Positions 1 through 7,293 of a stretch of DNA of 21,835 nucleotides are shown here, in pieces. A program made the position numbers and the translations under genes. The number at the start of each line of letters is the position of its first letter. Within the stretch, counting starts at the first letter, position 1. The stretch is from Actinomycetes bacterium. Lineage in GTDB: Bacteria > Actinomycetota > Actinomycetes > Nanopelagicales > Nanopelagicaceae. The notes below the pieces were generated by a model, which saw only the letters and a list, made by a program, of their open reading frames with translations, ran no database searches and was not told where the DNA came from. Where the stretch lies: contig BJFZ01000022.1 of the NCBI GenBank assembly GCA_014190175.1, positions 1 to 21,835 on the forward strand, in the 5' to 3' direction.

Positions 1-1
1 C

Positions 2-973
2 CAAGGCGGATTTGGTGGACCTAAAGGCGGACCAGGTAACTTCGGCGGACCACAAGGCGGACCAGGTAACTTCGGCGGACCGCAAGGTGGCCCAGGAAAC
101 CAAGGCGGTTTTGGTGGACCACGAGGCGGCATGATGGGTGGAATGCCAGGGATGCCAGGGATGCCAGGGATGCCAGGCAGCATGCCAAACCCAGGTTTCA
201 AGCCAATGTCTGCGGCAGATATTATGAGCGGTAATAGAGGTGGAATTCGTCCTCCGGAGCCACCGATTCAGCCACTAGAGCCAGATATGGAAGAAATCAC
301 CCAAAAAATTTTTGCCGACAAAGTTGATGACTTGGTTGATCTTTTTGCGGGTGTTGCAGGATCTCGCCAAGGATTGAAGTTATTGCAAAATGTTCTTGGT
401 GGAGTAGTTGGTGCAGGTGGAAAGCAACTTGCAAACATGCTCACGAAACACCCAGAACAAATTGTGAAAATGCTTGAATCTAATCCACAACGTTTAGAGC
501 AACTTCTTCATCATATGAGTGAAACAAAAGCTGGAGAGAAATTAACTGCGCTTTTGCAAAAAGATCCAGATGGTGCTGCATTATTCGCTGAAATTGAAAG
601 TGAATTAGATGAAGCACTTTCTGAGTACAACGATGAAGTTGCTGCCTTCGAGGAAGAGTTTGCTCAATATCAAGAAGATTTTGAAGCATTCGAATCCAAG
701 ATGATGAACAACATGCAGCAAGGCATGCAAGGTGGATTCGGCGGATCACAAGGTGGGCCAGGAAACTTCGGACCACAAGGTGGCTTCGATCCAAACATGC
801 AGCAAGGACCACAAGGTGGCTTCGATCCAAACATGCAGCAAGGAATGCAAGGTGGATTCGGCGGACAACCTGCTGATGTAGATACCGAGGAGTTAGCAGC
901 TCAAGAAGATGCACCAGCAGATGTTCCAGTTGATGCACCAGCAGACGCACCTGAGGCACCACCTGTATCATAA
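2..973 (+). CDS. Gly/Gln-rich repeat protein of unknown function (5'-truncated)
   Basis: The frame is open from base 2 to the TAA at 971-973, so the gene starts before the window; the first internal ATG (131) is probably not the true start. The visible 323 residues begin with tandem GGPGNFGGPQ decapeptides, then a run of MPG tripeptides. A roughly 150-residue segment follows, predicted helical from its composition, starting near EPDMEEITQKIF and ending with a very acidic, coiled-coil-like stretch rich in Glu and Phe. After it come further Gly-rich repeats (two copies of GGFDPNMQQGPQ type) and an acidic Ala/Pro/Asp tail. No catalytic motif or membrane segment is seen in the visible part; a signal peptide could lie upstream. 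The architecture suggests a secreted or surface scaffold, or a condensate-like protein, but no family is recognised. A strong hairpin terminator follows. Confidence 0.75.
   Translation, partial: QGGFGGPKGGPGNFGGPQGGPGNFGGPQGGPGNQGGFGGPRGGMMGGMPGMPGMPGMPGSMPNPGFKPMSAADIMSGNRGGIRPPEPPIQPLEPDMEEITQKIFADKVDDLVDLFAGVAGSRQGLKLLQNVLGGVVGAGGKQLANMLTKHPEQIVKMLESNPQRLEQLLHHMSETKAGEKLTALLQKDPDGAALFAEIESELDEALSEYNDEVAAFEEEFAQYQEDFEAFESKMMNNMQQGMQGGFGGSQGGPGNFGPQGGFDPNMQQGPQGGFDPNMQQGMQGGFGGQPADVDTEELAAQEDAPADVPVDAPADAPEAPPVS
26..115 (+). repeat. In-frame 30-bp tandem repeat (GGPGNFGGPQ)
   Basis: Two near-identical 30-bp units lie at 26-55 and 56-85, and a diverged third unit starts at 86. Each encodes the decapeptide GGPGNFGGPQ. 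The repeat is in frame, so gain or loss of units would change protein length without breaking the gene. A separate run of 9-bp units encoding MPG follows at about 140-175. Confidence 0.8.
779..850 (+). repeat. In-frame 36-bp tandem repeat (GGFDPNMQQG)
   Basis: Two 36-bp units at 779-814 and 815-850 differ only near their 3' ends. They encode GGFDPNMQQGPQ and GGFDPNMQQGMQ in the C-terminal part of the same Gly-rich protein. The low-complexity domain therefore occurs on both sides of the helical core. Confidence 0.8.
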
Positions 974-987
974 ATAAATAGTTAATC

Positions 988-1025
988 AGTAAAGGGGTGG
1001 TGACTTCGGTCGTTACCCCTTTACT
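988..1025 (+). terminator. 17-bp hairpin with UUCG tetraloop
   Basis: The arms 988-1004 and 1009-1025 pair over 17 bp around a C(UUCG)G tetraloop, the most stable RNA tetraloop class. Three pairs are G-U wobbles that would be C-A mismatches on the other strand, so the structure is selected as plus-strand RNA. The tail is only weakly U-rich (CTTTG). It lies 15 bp after the stop of the Gly-rich gene and is read as its transcription end or 3' stability element. Its 3' arm overlaps the candidate -10 box of the next gene. Confidence 0.8.
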
Positions 1026-1027
1026 CT
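1022..1027 (+). promoter_or_regulatory. Candidate -10 box of the secreted nuclease gene (leaderless)
   Basis: TACTCT fits the actinobacterial TANNNT -10 pattern and ends 6 nt before the ATG at 1034, so transcription would begin at or next to the start codon. No Shine-Dalgarno sequence is present. The hexamer overlaps the 3' arm of the preceding hairpin. Confidence 0.45.
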
Positions 1028-1033
1028 TTGTAG

Positions 1034-2028
<995 letters not shown>

Positions 2029-2045
2029 ACTGTTGAGTCAATTAT

Positions 2046-3311
2046 CTAGCGATTTGAATGCAATGTGAAGTCATAGGCAGATTCAGCATGTTCCACTGTA
2101 TCTAGTCCGGTTACCTCTTCTTCGCGCCGCACCCTGAATCCGATTGTTCGCGAAATAACGGTAGCGATTATCAAAGTAGCGATAAATGAGTAAGCAATCG
2201 TTGCAATAGATGCGATCGTTTGTTTAATTAATAATGACGGGTCACCACTTACAAATAATCCATCTCCGCCGGCAGCATTTACTGCTTTGGTGCCAATTAA
2301 ACCAATTGCAATCATTCCTACAAGTCCACCAACTCCGTGAATTCCAATAACATCAAGTGAATCGTCATAACCCCATTTGTATTTACGTGACACCGCCCAT
2401 GCTGAGGCGACGCCGCCAAATAATCCAATTGCAAGCGCGCCTAGGGGAGTGACATATCCGCAAGAAGGAGTGATGGCAACTGCACCAGCAATCGCACCTG
2501 ATGCAACTCCCAAAGTTGTTGGCTTTCCATCACGAATCTTTTCAAATGCAATCCATGACATTGCAGCGGCAGCTGTTGCAACTTGAGTATTAATCATTGC
2601 AGTTGCGGCAAGTTGTCCGGCAGACAGTGCACTACCGGCATTAAAACCGAACCAACCAAACCAAAGTAATCCAGCACCGAGAAGTACAAACGGAATGTTG
2701 TGTGGACGCATTGGATCGCGACGGTATCCATCACGTTTTCCAAGAACAATTGCTAATGCAAGAGCTGCAGCTCCTGAATTCATTTCAACAACAGTTCCGC
2801 CAGCAAAATCAAGGGAACCAAGACGATCAATCATCCAACCACCATTGCCACCTTGTGATGCAAATCCCCAATGTGCAATTGGTGCGTAAACCAAAGTTAT
2901 CCAAACAGCAACAAAAATTACCCAGGCAGTAAACCTGGTGCGATCTGCAATTGCACCAGAGAGAAGTGCAACAGTGATAATTGCAAAAGTTAATTGGAAC
3001 ATTACGAAAGCAAGTGTTGGGATCTGGTGTCCCTCTCCACCTACAACTTGGTCAATAGTTCCTCGTAATCCTAAATTTGAAAGATCACCAATTAATCCAT
3101 TGCCAGCATCTGGACCAAAGGCGAGTGAGTACGCGTAGAGCACCCAAATAATTGTGGTAACTCCCATGGCCGCAAAAGACATCATCATCATATTGAGAGT
3201 GCTTTTTGCGCGAACCATTCCACCGTAAAAAATTGCCAAGCCTGGTGTCATCAGGAGCACTAAGGCTCCACTCATTAAGACCCAAGCGGTATCTGCTCCG
3301 TTAATCTCCAT
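2046..3311 (-). CDS. amt: Ammonium transporter (Amt/MEP/Rh family)
   Basis: About 421 residues with the hydrophobic pattern of an 11-helix Amt channel that conducts ammonium across the cytoplasmic membrane. Family signatures are clear: DTAWVLMSGALVLLMTPGLA at the N-terminus, the paired pore histidines in APIAHWGF and IGIHGVGGL, and LLWFGWFGFNAGSALS. The frame stays open to 3389, but the extra 26 residues are unlike Amt. The ATG at 3311 (MEINGADTAW) matches the family start and has CAAAGT ending 6 nt upstream, so 3311 is preferred. glnK follows 29 bp downstream, consistent with PII gating. A GlnR-like box lies just upstream. Confidence 0.95.
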   Translation of the reverse strand: MEINGADTAWVLMSGALVLLMTPGLAIFYGGMVRAKSTLNMMMMSFAAMGVTTIIWVLYAYSLAFGPDAGNGLIGDLSNLGLRGTIDQVVGGEGHQIPTLAFVMFQLTFAIITVALLSGAIADRTRFTAWVIFVAVWITLVYAPIAHWGFASQGGNGGWMIDRLGSLDFAGGTVVEMNSGAAALALAIVLGKRDGYRRDPMRPHNIPFVLLGAGLLWFGWFGFNAGSALSAGQLAATAMINTQVATAAAAMSWIAFEKIRDGKPTTLGVASGAIAGAVAITPSCGYVTPLGALAIGLFGGVASAWAVSRKYKWGYDDSLDVIGIHGVGGLVGMIAIGLIGTKAVNAAGGDGLFVSGDPSLLIKQTIASIATIAYSFIATLIIATVISRTIGFRVRREEEVTGLDTVEHAESAYDFTLHSNR

Positions 3312-3317
3312 TTGGGT

Positions 3318-3323
3318 ACTTTG
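3318..3323 (-). promoter_or_regulatory. Candidate -10 box of amt
   Basis: On the minus strand CAAAGT (nAnnnT) ends 6 nt before the preferred amt ATG at 3311. There is no Shine-Dalgarno sequence, so a leaderless transcript is plausible. Confidence 0.35.
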
Positions 3324-3333
3324 ATGGGCAAAT

Positions 3334-3349
3334 GTTTCAGTGATGTAAA
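3334..3349 (-). promoter_or_regulatory. Candidate GlnR box upstream of amt
   Basis: On the minus strand the sequence is TTTAC-ATCACT-GAAAC. It matches the actinobacterial GlnR consensus gTnAC-n6-GAAAC at every strong position except the first. It sits about 10 bp upstream of the candidate -10 box of amt, where an activator would contact RNA polymerase. GlnR control of amtB-glnK is well established in Streptomyces and mycobacteria. Presence of glnR in this genome is not known from the window. Confidence 0.5.
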
Positions 3350-3399
3350 AAAGCCGCCTTGGCGCGCAGGGATTTTTCAGCCAATTCAAAACAATTTAG

Positions 3400-3476
3400 T
3401 GGGGTGAGCGACGGGGCTCGAACCCGCGACATCTCGGACCACAACCGAGTGCTCTACCAGCTGAGCTACGCCCACC
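3400..3476 (-). tRNA. tRNA-His (GTG)
   Basis: The minus strand folds as a full cloverleaf: acceptor GTGGGCG/CGCTCAC, D-arm GCTC...GAGC, anticodon stem CTCGG/CCGAG with loop TTGTGGT (anticodon GTG), and a T-arm with TTCGAGC. It has the tRNA-His hallmark, an extra 5' G(-1) opposite C73. CCA is encoded (ends at 3400). It lies 38 bp downstream of orn on the same strand, an arrangement also found in mycobacteria, and is probably transcribed with it. Confidence 0.95.
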
Positions 3477-3514
3477 ATGTACGGCAAATACTACCGGCTA
3501 CTACAGGTTCAGAG

Positions 3515-4117
3515 TTATGGGGCGGTCAGCCCTTCGGTGATCAATCGCAGCGCTTCGCTCTCAGGCCCGGGTGCCGCAGTAAATATTGCAGCGCGGTAAT
3601 AGCGAAGTTCAGTGAGGGAGTCTTGGATGTCGCCTAAGGCGCGATGGTTTCCACTCTTTTTCGGAGCATTGAAGTAGACCCTTGGATACCAACGTCTGGC
3701 TAATTCTTTGATCGAAGAAACATCCACACTTCGATAATGCAAGTACTCACCAACTTTCGGAAGATCGCGGGCGATGAAATTGCGATCTACCCAGATGCTA
3801 TTTCCGCAGATTGGGGATTTTCCGAGTTCAACTCCACAGTTTTTTAGGTAATCCAAAACTTTTGTTTCAGCGTCGGCCAAAGTGGTGCCTGATTCAAGTA
3901 GCGATAGCAGTCCGGAATTAATATGCATATCGCGTACGAAATCGCTCATCTGGGTCAAAGCGCTCGCCGGAGGTTTGATCACGATTTCAAGGCCAGTGCC
4001 AATTGGGTTTAGCTCACCATCGGTGACAATCACTGCAATCTCAACTAGCGCGTCTTCGACCAAAGAAAGACCGGTCATCTCGCAATCAATCCAGACCAGA
4101 TTGGGGTTTTCGCTCAC
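3515..4117 (-). CDS. orn: Oligoribonuclease
   Basis: This DEDDh 3'-5' exonuclease degrades two-to-five-nucleotide RNA fragments, including pGpG from cyclic di-GMP turnover. The 200-residue length is typical. Catalytic residues fall almost exactly where E. coli Orn has them: D11 and E13 in WIDCEMTGL, D111 in IWVDRNF, and H158 and D163 in HRALGDIQDS. The start is GTG at 4117. TAGATT ends 6 nt upstream and no Shine-Dalgarno sequence is present. The gene is divergent from pstC across 99 bp, and tRNA-His follows. Confidence 0.96.
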   Translation of the reverse strand: MSENPNLVWIDCEMTGLSLVEDALVEIAVIVTDGELNPIGTGLEIVIKPPASALTQMSDFVRDMHINSGLLSLLESGTTLADAETKVLDYLKNCGVELGKSPICGNSIWVDRNFIARDLPKVGEYLHYRSVDVSSIKELARRWYPRVYFNAPKKSGNHRALGDIQDSLTELRYYRAAIFTAAPGPESEALRLITEGLTAP

Positions 4118-4123
4118 GGGATA

Positions 4124-4129
4124 AATCTA
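4124..4129 (-). promoter_or_regulatory. Candidate leaderless -10 box of orn
   Basis: On the minus strand TAGATT matches TANNNT and ends 6 nt before the GTG start. The segment from -10 to start (AGATTTATCCCGTG) closely resembles the one before the divergent pstC (AGATTAACCCCGTG). Confidence 0.5.
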
Positions 4130-4144
4130 GGGGGTGGAGCGAGA

Positions 4145-4177
4145 ATTCGCCGTCCGTTCACCTGTTGTTAATCTAAA
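4145..4177 (+). promoter_or_regulatory. PHO box upstream of pstC (three 11-bp units)
   Basis: Three consecutive 11-bp units are visible: ATTCGCCGTCC (4145-4155), GTTCACCTGTT (4156-4166) and GTTAATCTAAA (4167-4177). The central unit matches the Streptomyces PhoP direct-repeat consensus GTTCACC plus four variable bases, and the flanking units are degenerate copies in register. The array ends 27 bp before the candidate -10 of pstC, a suitable position for PhoP activation under phosphate limitation. Confidence 0.65.
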
Positions 4178-4204
4178 TTCCCCCAATAAATTCCATCAAT
4201 CTAC

Positions 4205-4210
4205 AAGATT
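4205..4210 (+). promoter_or_regulatory. Candidate leaderless -10 box of pstC
   Basis: AAGATT (nAnnnT) ends 6 nt before the GTG at 4217, and no Shine-Dalgarno sequence precedes the start. The match to TANNNT is imperfect at the first base, as expected for an activator-dependent promoter. Confidence 0.4.
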
Positions 4211-4216
4211 AACCCC

Positions 4217-5221
4217 GTGTCGATAAACGAAATTTCGGATCAGGTGCGTGCTATCCCAGAAGCGCGGGCGCTAAGTAATAAGCCTCGGTTTTCTGATCGC
4301 GTCTTTCGTGGAGTTGTCACACTTGGTGGTTTCACGTCACTTCTAATTTTAGGTTTGATCTCTTTATTTCTGCTTTACCGCGGCTTTTCCGTATTACGAA
4401 GTGAAGGTTTTAGCTTCATAACAGATTATGAATGGGTTTCATCAATCAACTCCGATGGCACCGAAGGCGAAGTGGCTTCCACATATGGCGTAGGCGCAAT
4501 GTTGGCGGGCACAATAGTTACCGCAATTATTGCGTTATTAATTGGCGCACCTGTCGGAGTTTTGGCGGCTCTCTATCTGGTATTTTATGCACCAATACGC
4601 ACGCGCAAATTTTTAGTTTCTGTTGTTGATTTAATGGCGGCCTTCCCATCGATCTTGTTTGGTCTTTGGGGTTTAAATGTATTGATGGATCAAGGAATTT
4701 ATGTAGCGGAATTACTAAATAGGTACTTGGGTTGGATTCCAATTTTTCAAGTTCCAGTGCCAGTTTTCCTACGCTCTCCATTTATAGCCGGCTTAGTACT
4801 TGCAATCATGATCATGCCAATTGTTACTTCAGTGGCGCGTGAAATATTTGCTCAAACTCCACTAGATCGAATTCAAGCCGCATATGCACTTGGTGCAACT
4901 CGATGGGCGATGATCAAAGCTGTTGCGATTCCATATGGATACAGTGGTGTTGTTGGTGGAGCCATGTTGGGACTCGGAAGAGCGCTTGGTGAGACTGTTG
5001 CGGTGTTTACCGTCTTAAATATTGTCTATCGTGCAAATTTTGATATTTTACTTGGAGCGGGCGGCAATCTCGCATCTCATATTATTTTGAAGTTCGGTGA
5101 AGCTTCGAGTGAAGAGATTAAAGCTTTGATGGCTGCTGGTTTTGTATTATTTTTATTGACGCTTGCAGTGAATTTATTGGCTGATTTTATCGTGGCCCGA
5201 ACTGGGAAGCGTGGAAAATAA
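4217..5221 (+). CDS. pstC: Phosphate ABC transporter permease PstC
   Basis: One of the two membrane subunits of the high-affinity phosphate importer PstSCAB. It has 334 residues, a first membrane helix near 33-55, a periplasm-type loop, then a block of helices from about 93 onward. The EAA-type coupling loop (AYALGATRWAMIKAVAIPY, about 222-240) contacts PstB. It starts with GTG at 4217, directly after the PHO box and -10 candidate. Its stop overlaps the longer possible start of pstA. pstC is first in the order C-A-B-S; in many bacteria pstS comes first. Confidence 0.95.
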   Translation: MSINEISDQVRAIPEARALSNKPRFSDRVFRGVVTLGGFTSLLILGLISLFLLYRGFSVLRSEGFSFITDYEWVSSINSDGTEGEVASTYGVGAMLAGTIVTAIIALLIGAPVGVLAALYLVFYAPIRTRKFLVSVVDLMAAFPSILFGLWGLNVLMDQGIYVAELLNRYLGWIPIFQVPVPVFLRSPFIAGLVLAIMIMPIVTSVAREIFAQTPLDRIQAAYALGATRWAMIKAVAIPYGYSGVVGGAMLGLGRALGETVAVFTVLNIVYRANFDILLGAGGNLASHIILKFGEASSEEIKALMAAGFVLFLLTLAVNLLADFIVARTGKRGK

Positions 5222-5222
5222 T

Positions 5223-6284
5223 ATGACTCCAGAATTACAAGAGATTGAAGTTAAACCAAAGCAACCTTGGAAGCCGACCCAACGTGAAATTAATCTAAAT
5301 ATTGCAATATTTATTTTTAATATTTTACTTACTTTGGCTGTAATTCAATTTACCGGATTTAGTGGAAAGCTCGCTTTTGTACTTCTCTTTATTGTTATTT
5401 CGCTTACCTCTAATTTTCTTGTCTCTTTCTTTAAAGGTGGAACCGTGCTGGCCAAAAATACTTTGGCAACCGGATTCGCATTTACTGGTATTGCATTATT
5501 GCTGATGCCGGTTATTTCAATTTTAGTGACGGTTATTAAACGAGGAACTGAAGCCATGTACATCGGCTTTTTCACAACTGATATGTCCGAGGATTCGTTT
5601 GCTTCTTCCCTAGACGTGGGTGGAATAAAGCATGCGGTACTCGGCTCATTGATTATGGTCACGATTGCTTTGCTATTGAGTGTCCCAATTGGAATTTTGA
5701 CCGCACTTTATTTGACGGAGCTAAAAGGTCGCGGCTCAACTTTAATTAGATTCTTAGTCCAAGCTATGAGTGGAATCCCTTCTATTGTTGCTGGCCTTTT
5801 TATTTACTCGGCTCTCATTACGGGAAGTGGTCGTGGCTTCTCAGGATTTATGGGCGCCCTCGCCTTAACTATCTTGATGATCCCAACAGTGGCTCGGACA
5901 TCTGAAGAAGTTTTGAAATTGATTCCGAGCGATTTGCGAGAAGCCGGTCTAGCCCTGGGTGCTACTCAGTGGCGAACAGTTGCAATGGTGGTAATCCCTG
6001 CCGCAAAAAGTGGATTAATAACAGCTGCAATTCTTGGTGTAGCCCGCGTTGCGGGAGAGACAGCACCTTTGCTTTTCACAACTGGTGGTGCCGATGCGCT
6101 TAACGTTAACCCAGTATACGGAAATATCGGTTCGGTTCCATTTTATGTTTGGAAAGCATTGATTGATGGCTCACCTAACGCGATTGCGCGTGCCTGGGCG
6201 GGAATATTTGTGCTGATGATCATAGTTTTATCTTTATTTATTGCCGCAAGAAAAATTGGTTCTCCAAAGAAAGTACGGAGTTAA
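5223..6284 (+). CDS. pstA: Phosphate ABC transporter permease PstA
   Basis: The second membrane subunit of the phosphate importer, about 353 residues. The N-terminus carries an extension with extra hydrophobic helices (roughly residues 25-105) before the conserved permease core, a form common in actinobacteria. The coupling loop AGLALGATQWRTVAMVVIPA lies near residue 240-258 and the conserved GETAPLLFT follows. The ATG at 5223 is 1 nt after the pstC stop and is preferred; an in-frame GTG at 5211, overlapping pstC, is an alternative. Both imply translational coupling. Confidence 0.94.
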   Translation: MTPELQEIEVKPKQPWKPTQREINLNIAIFIFNILLTLAVIQFTGFSGKLAFVLLFIVISLTSNFLVSFFKGGTVLAKNTLATGFAFTGIALLLMPVISILVTVIKRGTEAMYIGFFTTDMSEDSFASSLDVGGIKHAVLGSLIMVTIALLLSVPIGILTALYLTELKGRGSTLIRFLVQAMSGIPSIVAGLFIYSALITGSGRGFSGFMGALALTILMIPTVARTSEEVLKLIPSDLREAGLALGATQWRTVAMVVIPAAKSGLITAAILGVARVAGETAPLLFTTGGADALNVNPVYGNIGSVPFYVWKALIDGSPNAIARAWAGIFVLMIIVLSLFIAARKIGSPKKVRS

Positions 6285-6287
6285 TTT

Positions 6288-7178
6288 ATGATTGACAAAT
6301 CGGTGCGAGAGGAAAGGCCTGTAATGTCCGAACCACAAAAGATCCAGCCATCTAGTTTGGCTGATGTTGCCGCGAGTAAATTTGAGAAGCAAGGCAATGT
6401 GTCAGCAGCAGTCGGATCGGGACTAGATGCCCGAAATATTTATGCCTGGTTCGGTAAATATCTTGCAGTCTCAGATATGTCGATTTACTTTGCCGCCGGA
6501 ACCGTCACAGCGTTGATCGGGCCATCTGGTTGCGGAAAATCAACATTTCTAAGAACCTTAAATCGAATGCATGAATTTATTCCTGGAGCAGCAATGTCTG
6601 GTGAAGTTTTTTTACATGGGAAAGATATTTATGCAGCCGGAACAGATGTAACAAAAATTAGATTAAAAATTGGCATGGTTTTTCAAAAACCCAACCCATT
6701 CCCTTCGATGTCAATTGGGGAGAATGTATTAGCCGGAATTAAATTAGCTCAATTGAAAGTTCCAAATAAGAATGAGTTAATGCAAGATTGCTTAGAGAGA
6801 GCTGGCCTGTGGAGCGAAGTTAAAGATCGCTTAAACCAACCAGGAGGATCATTATCTGGCGGTCAACAACAAAGATTATGTATCGCAAGATCCCTTGCTG
6901 TAAATCCAGATGTTCTTTTGATGGATGAACCTTGTTCGTCGCTAGACCCAGGTTCAACTTTAAAAATTGAAGAGACAATTGGTGAACTAGCAAAAACTAT
7001 GGCAGTCATTATTGTTACGCATAATATGCAACAAGCAGCACGCGTATCTGATTACACCGCTTTTTTCTTATCAGAAGGCGGACCCGGCAAATTGATTGAG
7101 TTTGCACCGACCCGTGAAATTTTTGGACGGCCTAAGGACATTCGCACCGAAAATTATGTGACTGGACGGTTTGGCTAA
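6288..7178 (+). CDS. pstB: Phosphate ABC transporter ATPase PstB
   Basis: The ATPase that powers phosphate import. All motifs are present: Walker [10 protein letters not shown] (78-86), Q-loop FQKPNPFP (132-139, a PstB hallmark), signature LSGGQQQRL (189-197), Walker B VLLMDE (209-214) and the switch His in VTHNMQQA. At 296 residues it carries about 45 residues before the usual PstB core ([11 protein letters not shown]). The ATG at 6288 has GGAG at a suitable distance and lies 3 nt after pstA, so it is kept. An internal ATG at 6324 would give a more usual length. Confidence 0.96.
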   Translation: MIDKSVREERPVMSEPQKIQPSSLADVAASKFEKQGNVSAAVGSGLDARNIYAWFGKYLAVSDMSIYFAAGTVTALIGPSGCGKSTFLRTLNRMHEFIPGAAMSGEVFLHGKDIYAAGTDVTKIRLKIGMVFQKPNPFPSMSIGENVLAGIKLAQLKVPNKNELMQDCLERAGLWSEVKDRLNQPGGSLSGGQQQRLCIARSLAVNPDVLLMDEPCSSLDPGSTLKIEETIGELAKTMAVIIVTHNMQQAARVSDYTAFFLSEGGPGKLIEFAPTREIFGRPKDIRTENYVTGRFG

Positions 7179-7200
7179 TTTCACCGGATGTTCACCTAAC
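7179..7200 (+). promoter_or_regulatory. PHO box upstream of pstS (two 11-bp direct repeats)
   Basis: TTTCACCGGAT (7179-7189) and GTTCACCTAAC (7190-7200) form two adjacent 11-bp direct-repeat units sharing TTCACC. This is the PhoP-box layout known from Streptomyces. It begins on the base after the pstB stop codon and ends 93 bp before the pstS ATG, giving pstS its own phosphate-controlled promoter. A further GTTTCAC at 7212-7218 may be a degenerate extension. Confidence 0.7.
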
Positions 7201-7293
7201 TGTTGCTTTTTGTTTCACAGAAAACCGATAAAACTTAAATTTAACTCCATAGGTTTAGCAATGAAAAAGTAACCAAACTATGGAGGAAATTTG

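Noticed and set aside
26..180. Short tandem repeats that could be taken for a CRISPR-like or regulatory array
   Set aside because: The units are contiguous without spacers, in frame, and encode GGPGNFGGPQ and MPG repeats.
2377..3138. Several open frames on the plus strand inside amt
   Set aside because: They are antisense shadows of a well-supported transporter gene and show no recognisable domains.
3340..3375. GC-rich segment followed by six T on the minus strand as terminator for orn/tRNA-His
   Set aside because: Only a 3-bp stem plus A/T pairing can be drawn; the T-run overlaps the candidate GlnR box. A terminator here is possible but not supported.
7261..7272. ATG AAA AAG TAA as a regulatory leader peptide for pstS
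   Set aside because: Three codons with no Shine-Dalgarno sequence and no attenuator hairpin nearby; chance is the simpler explanation.
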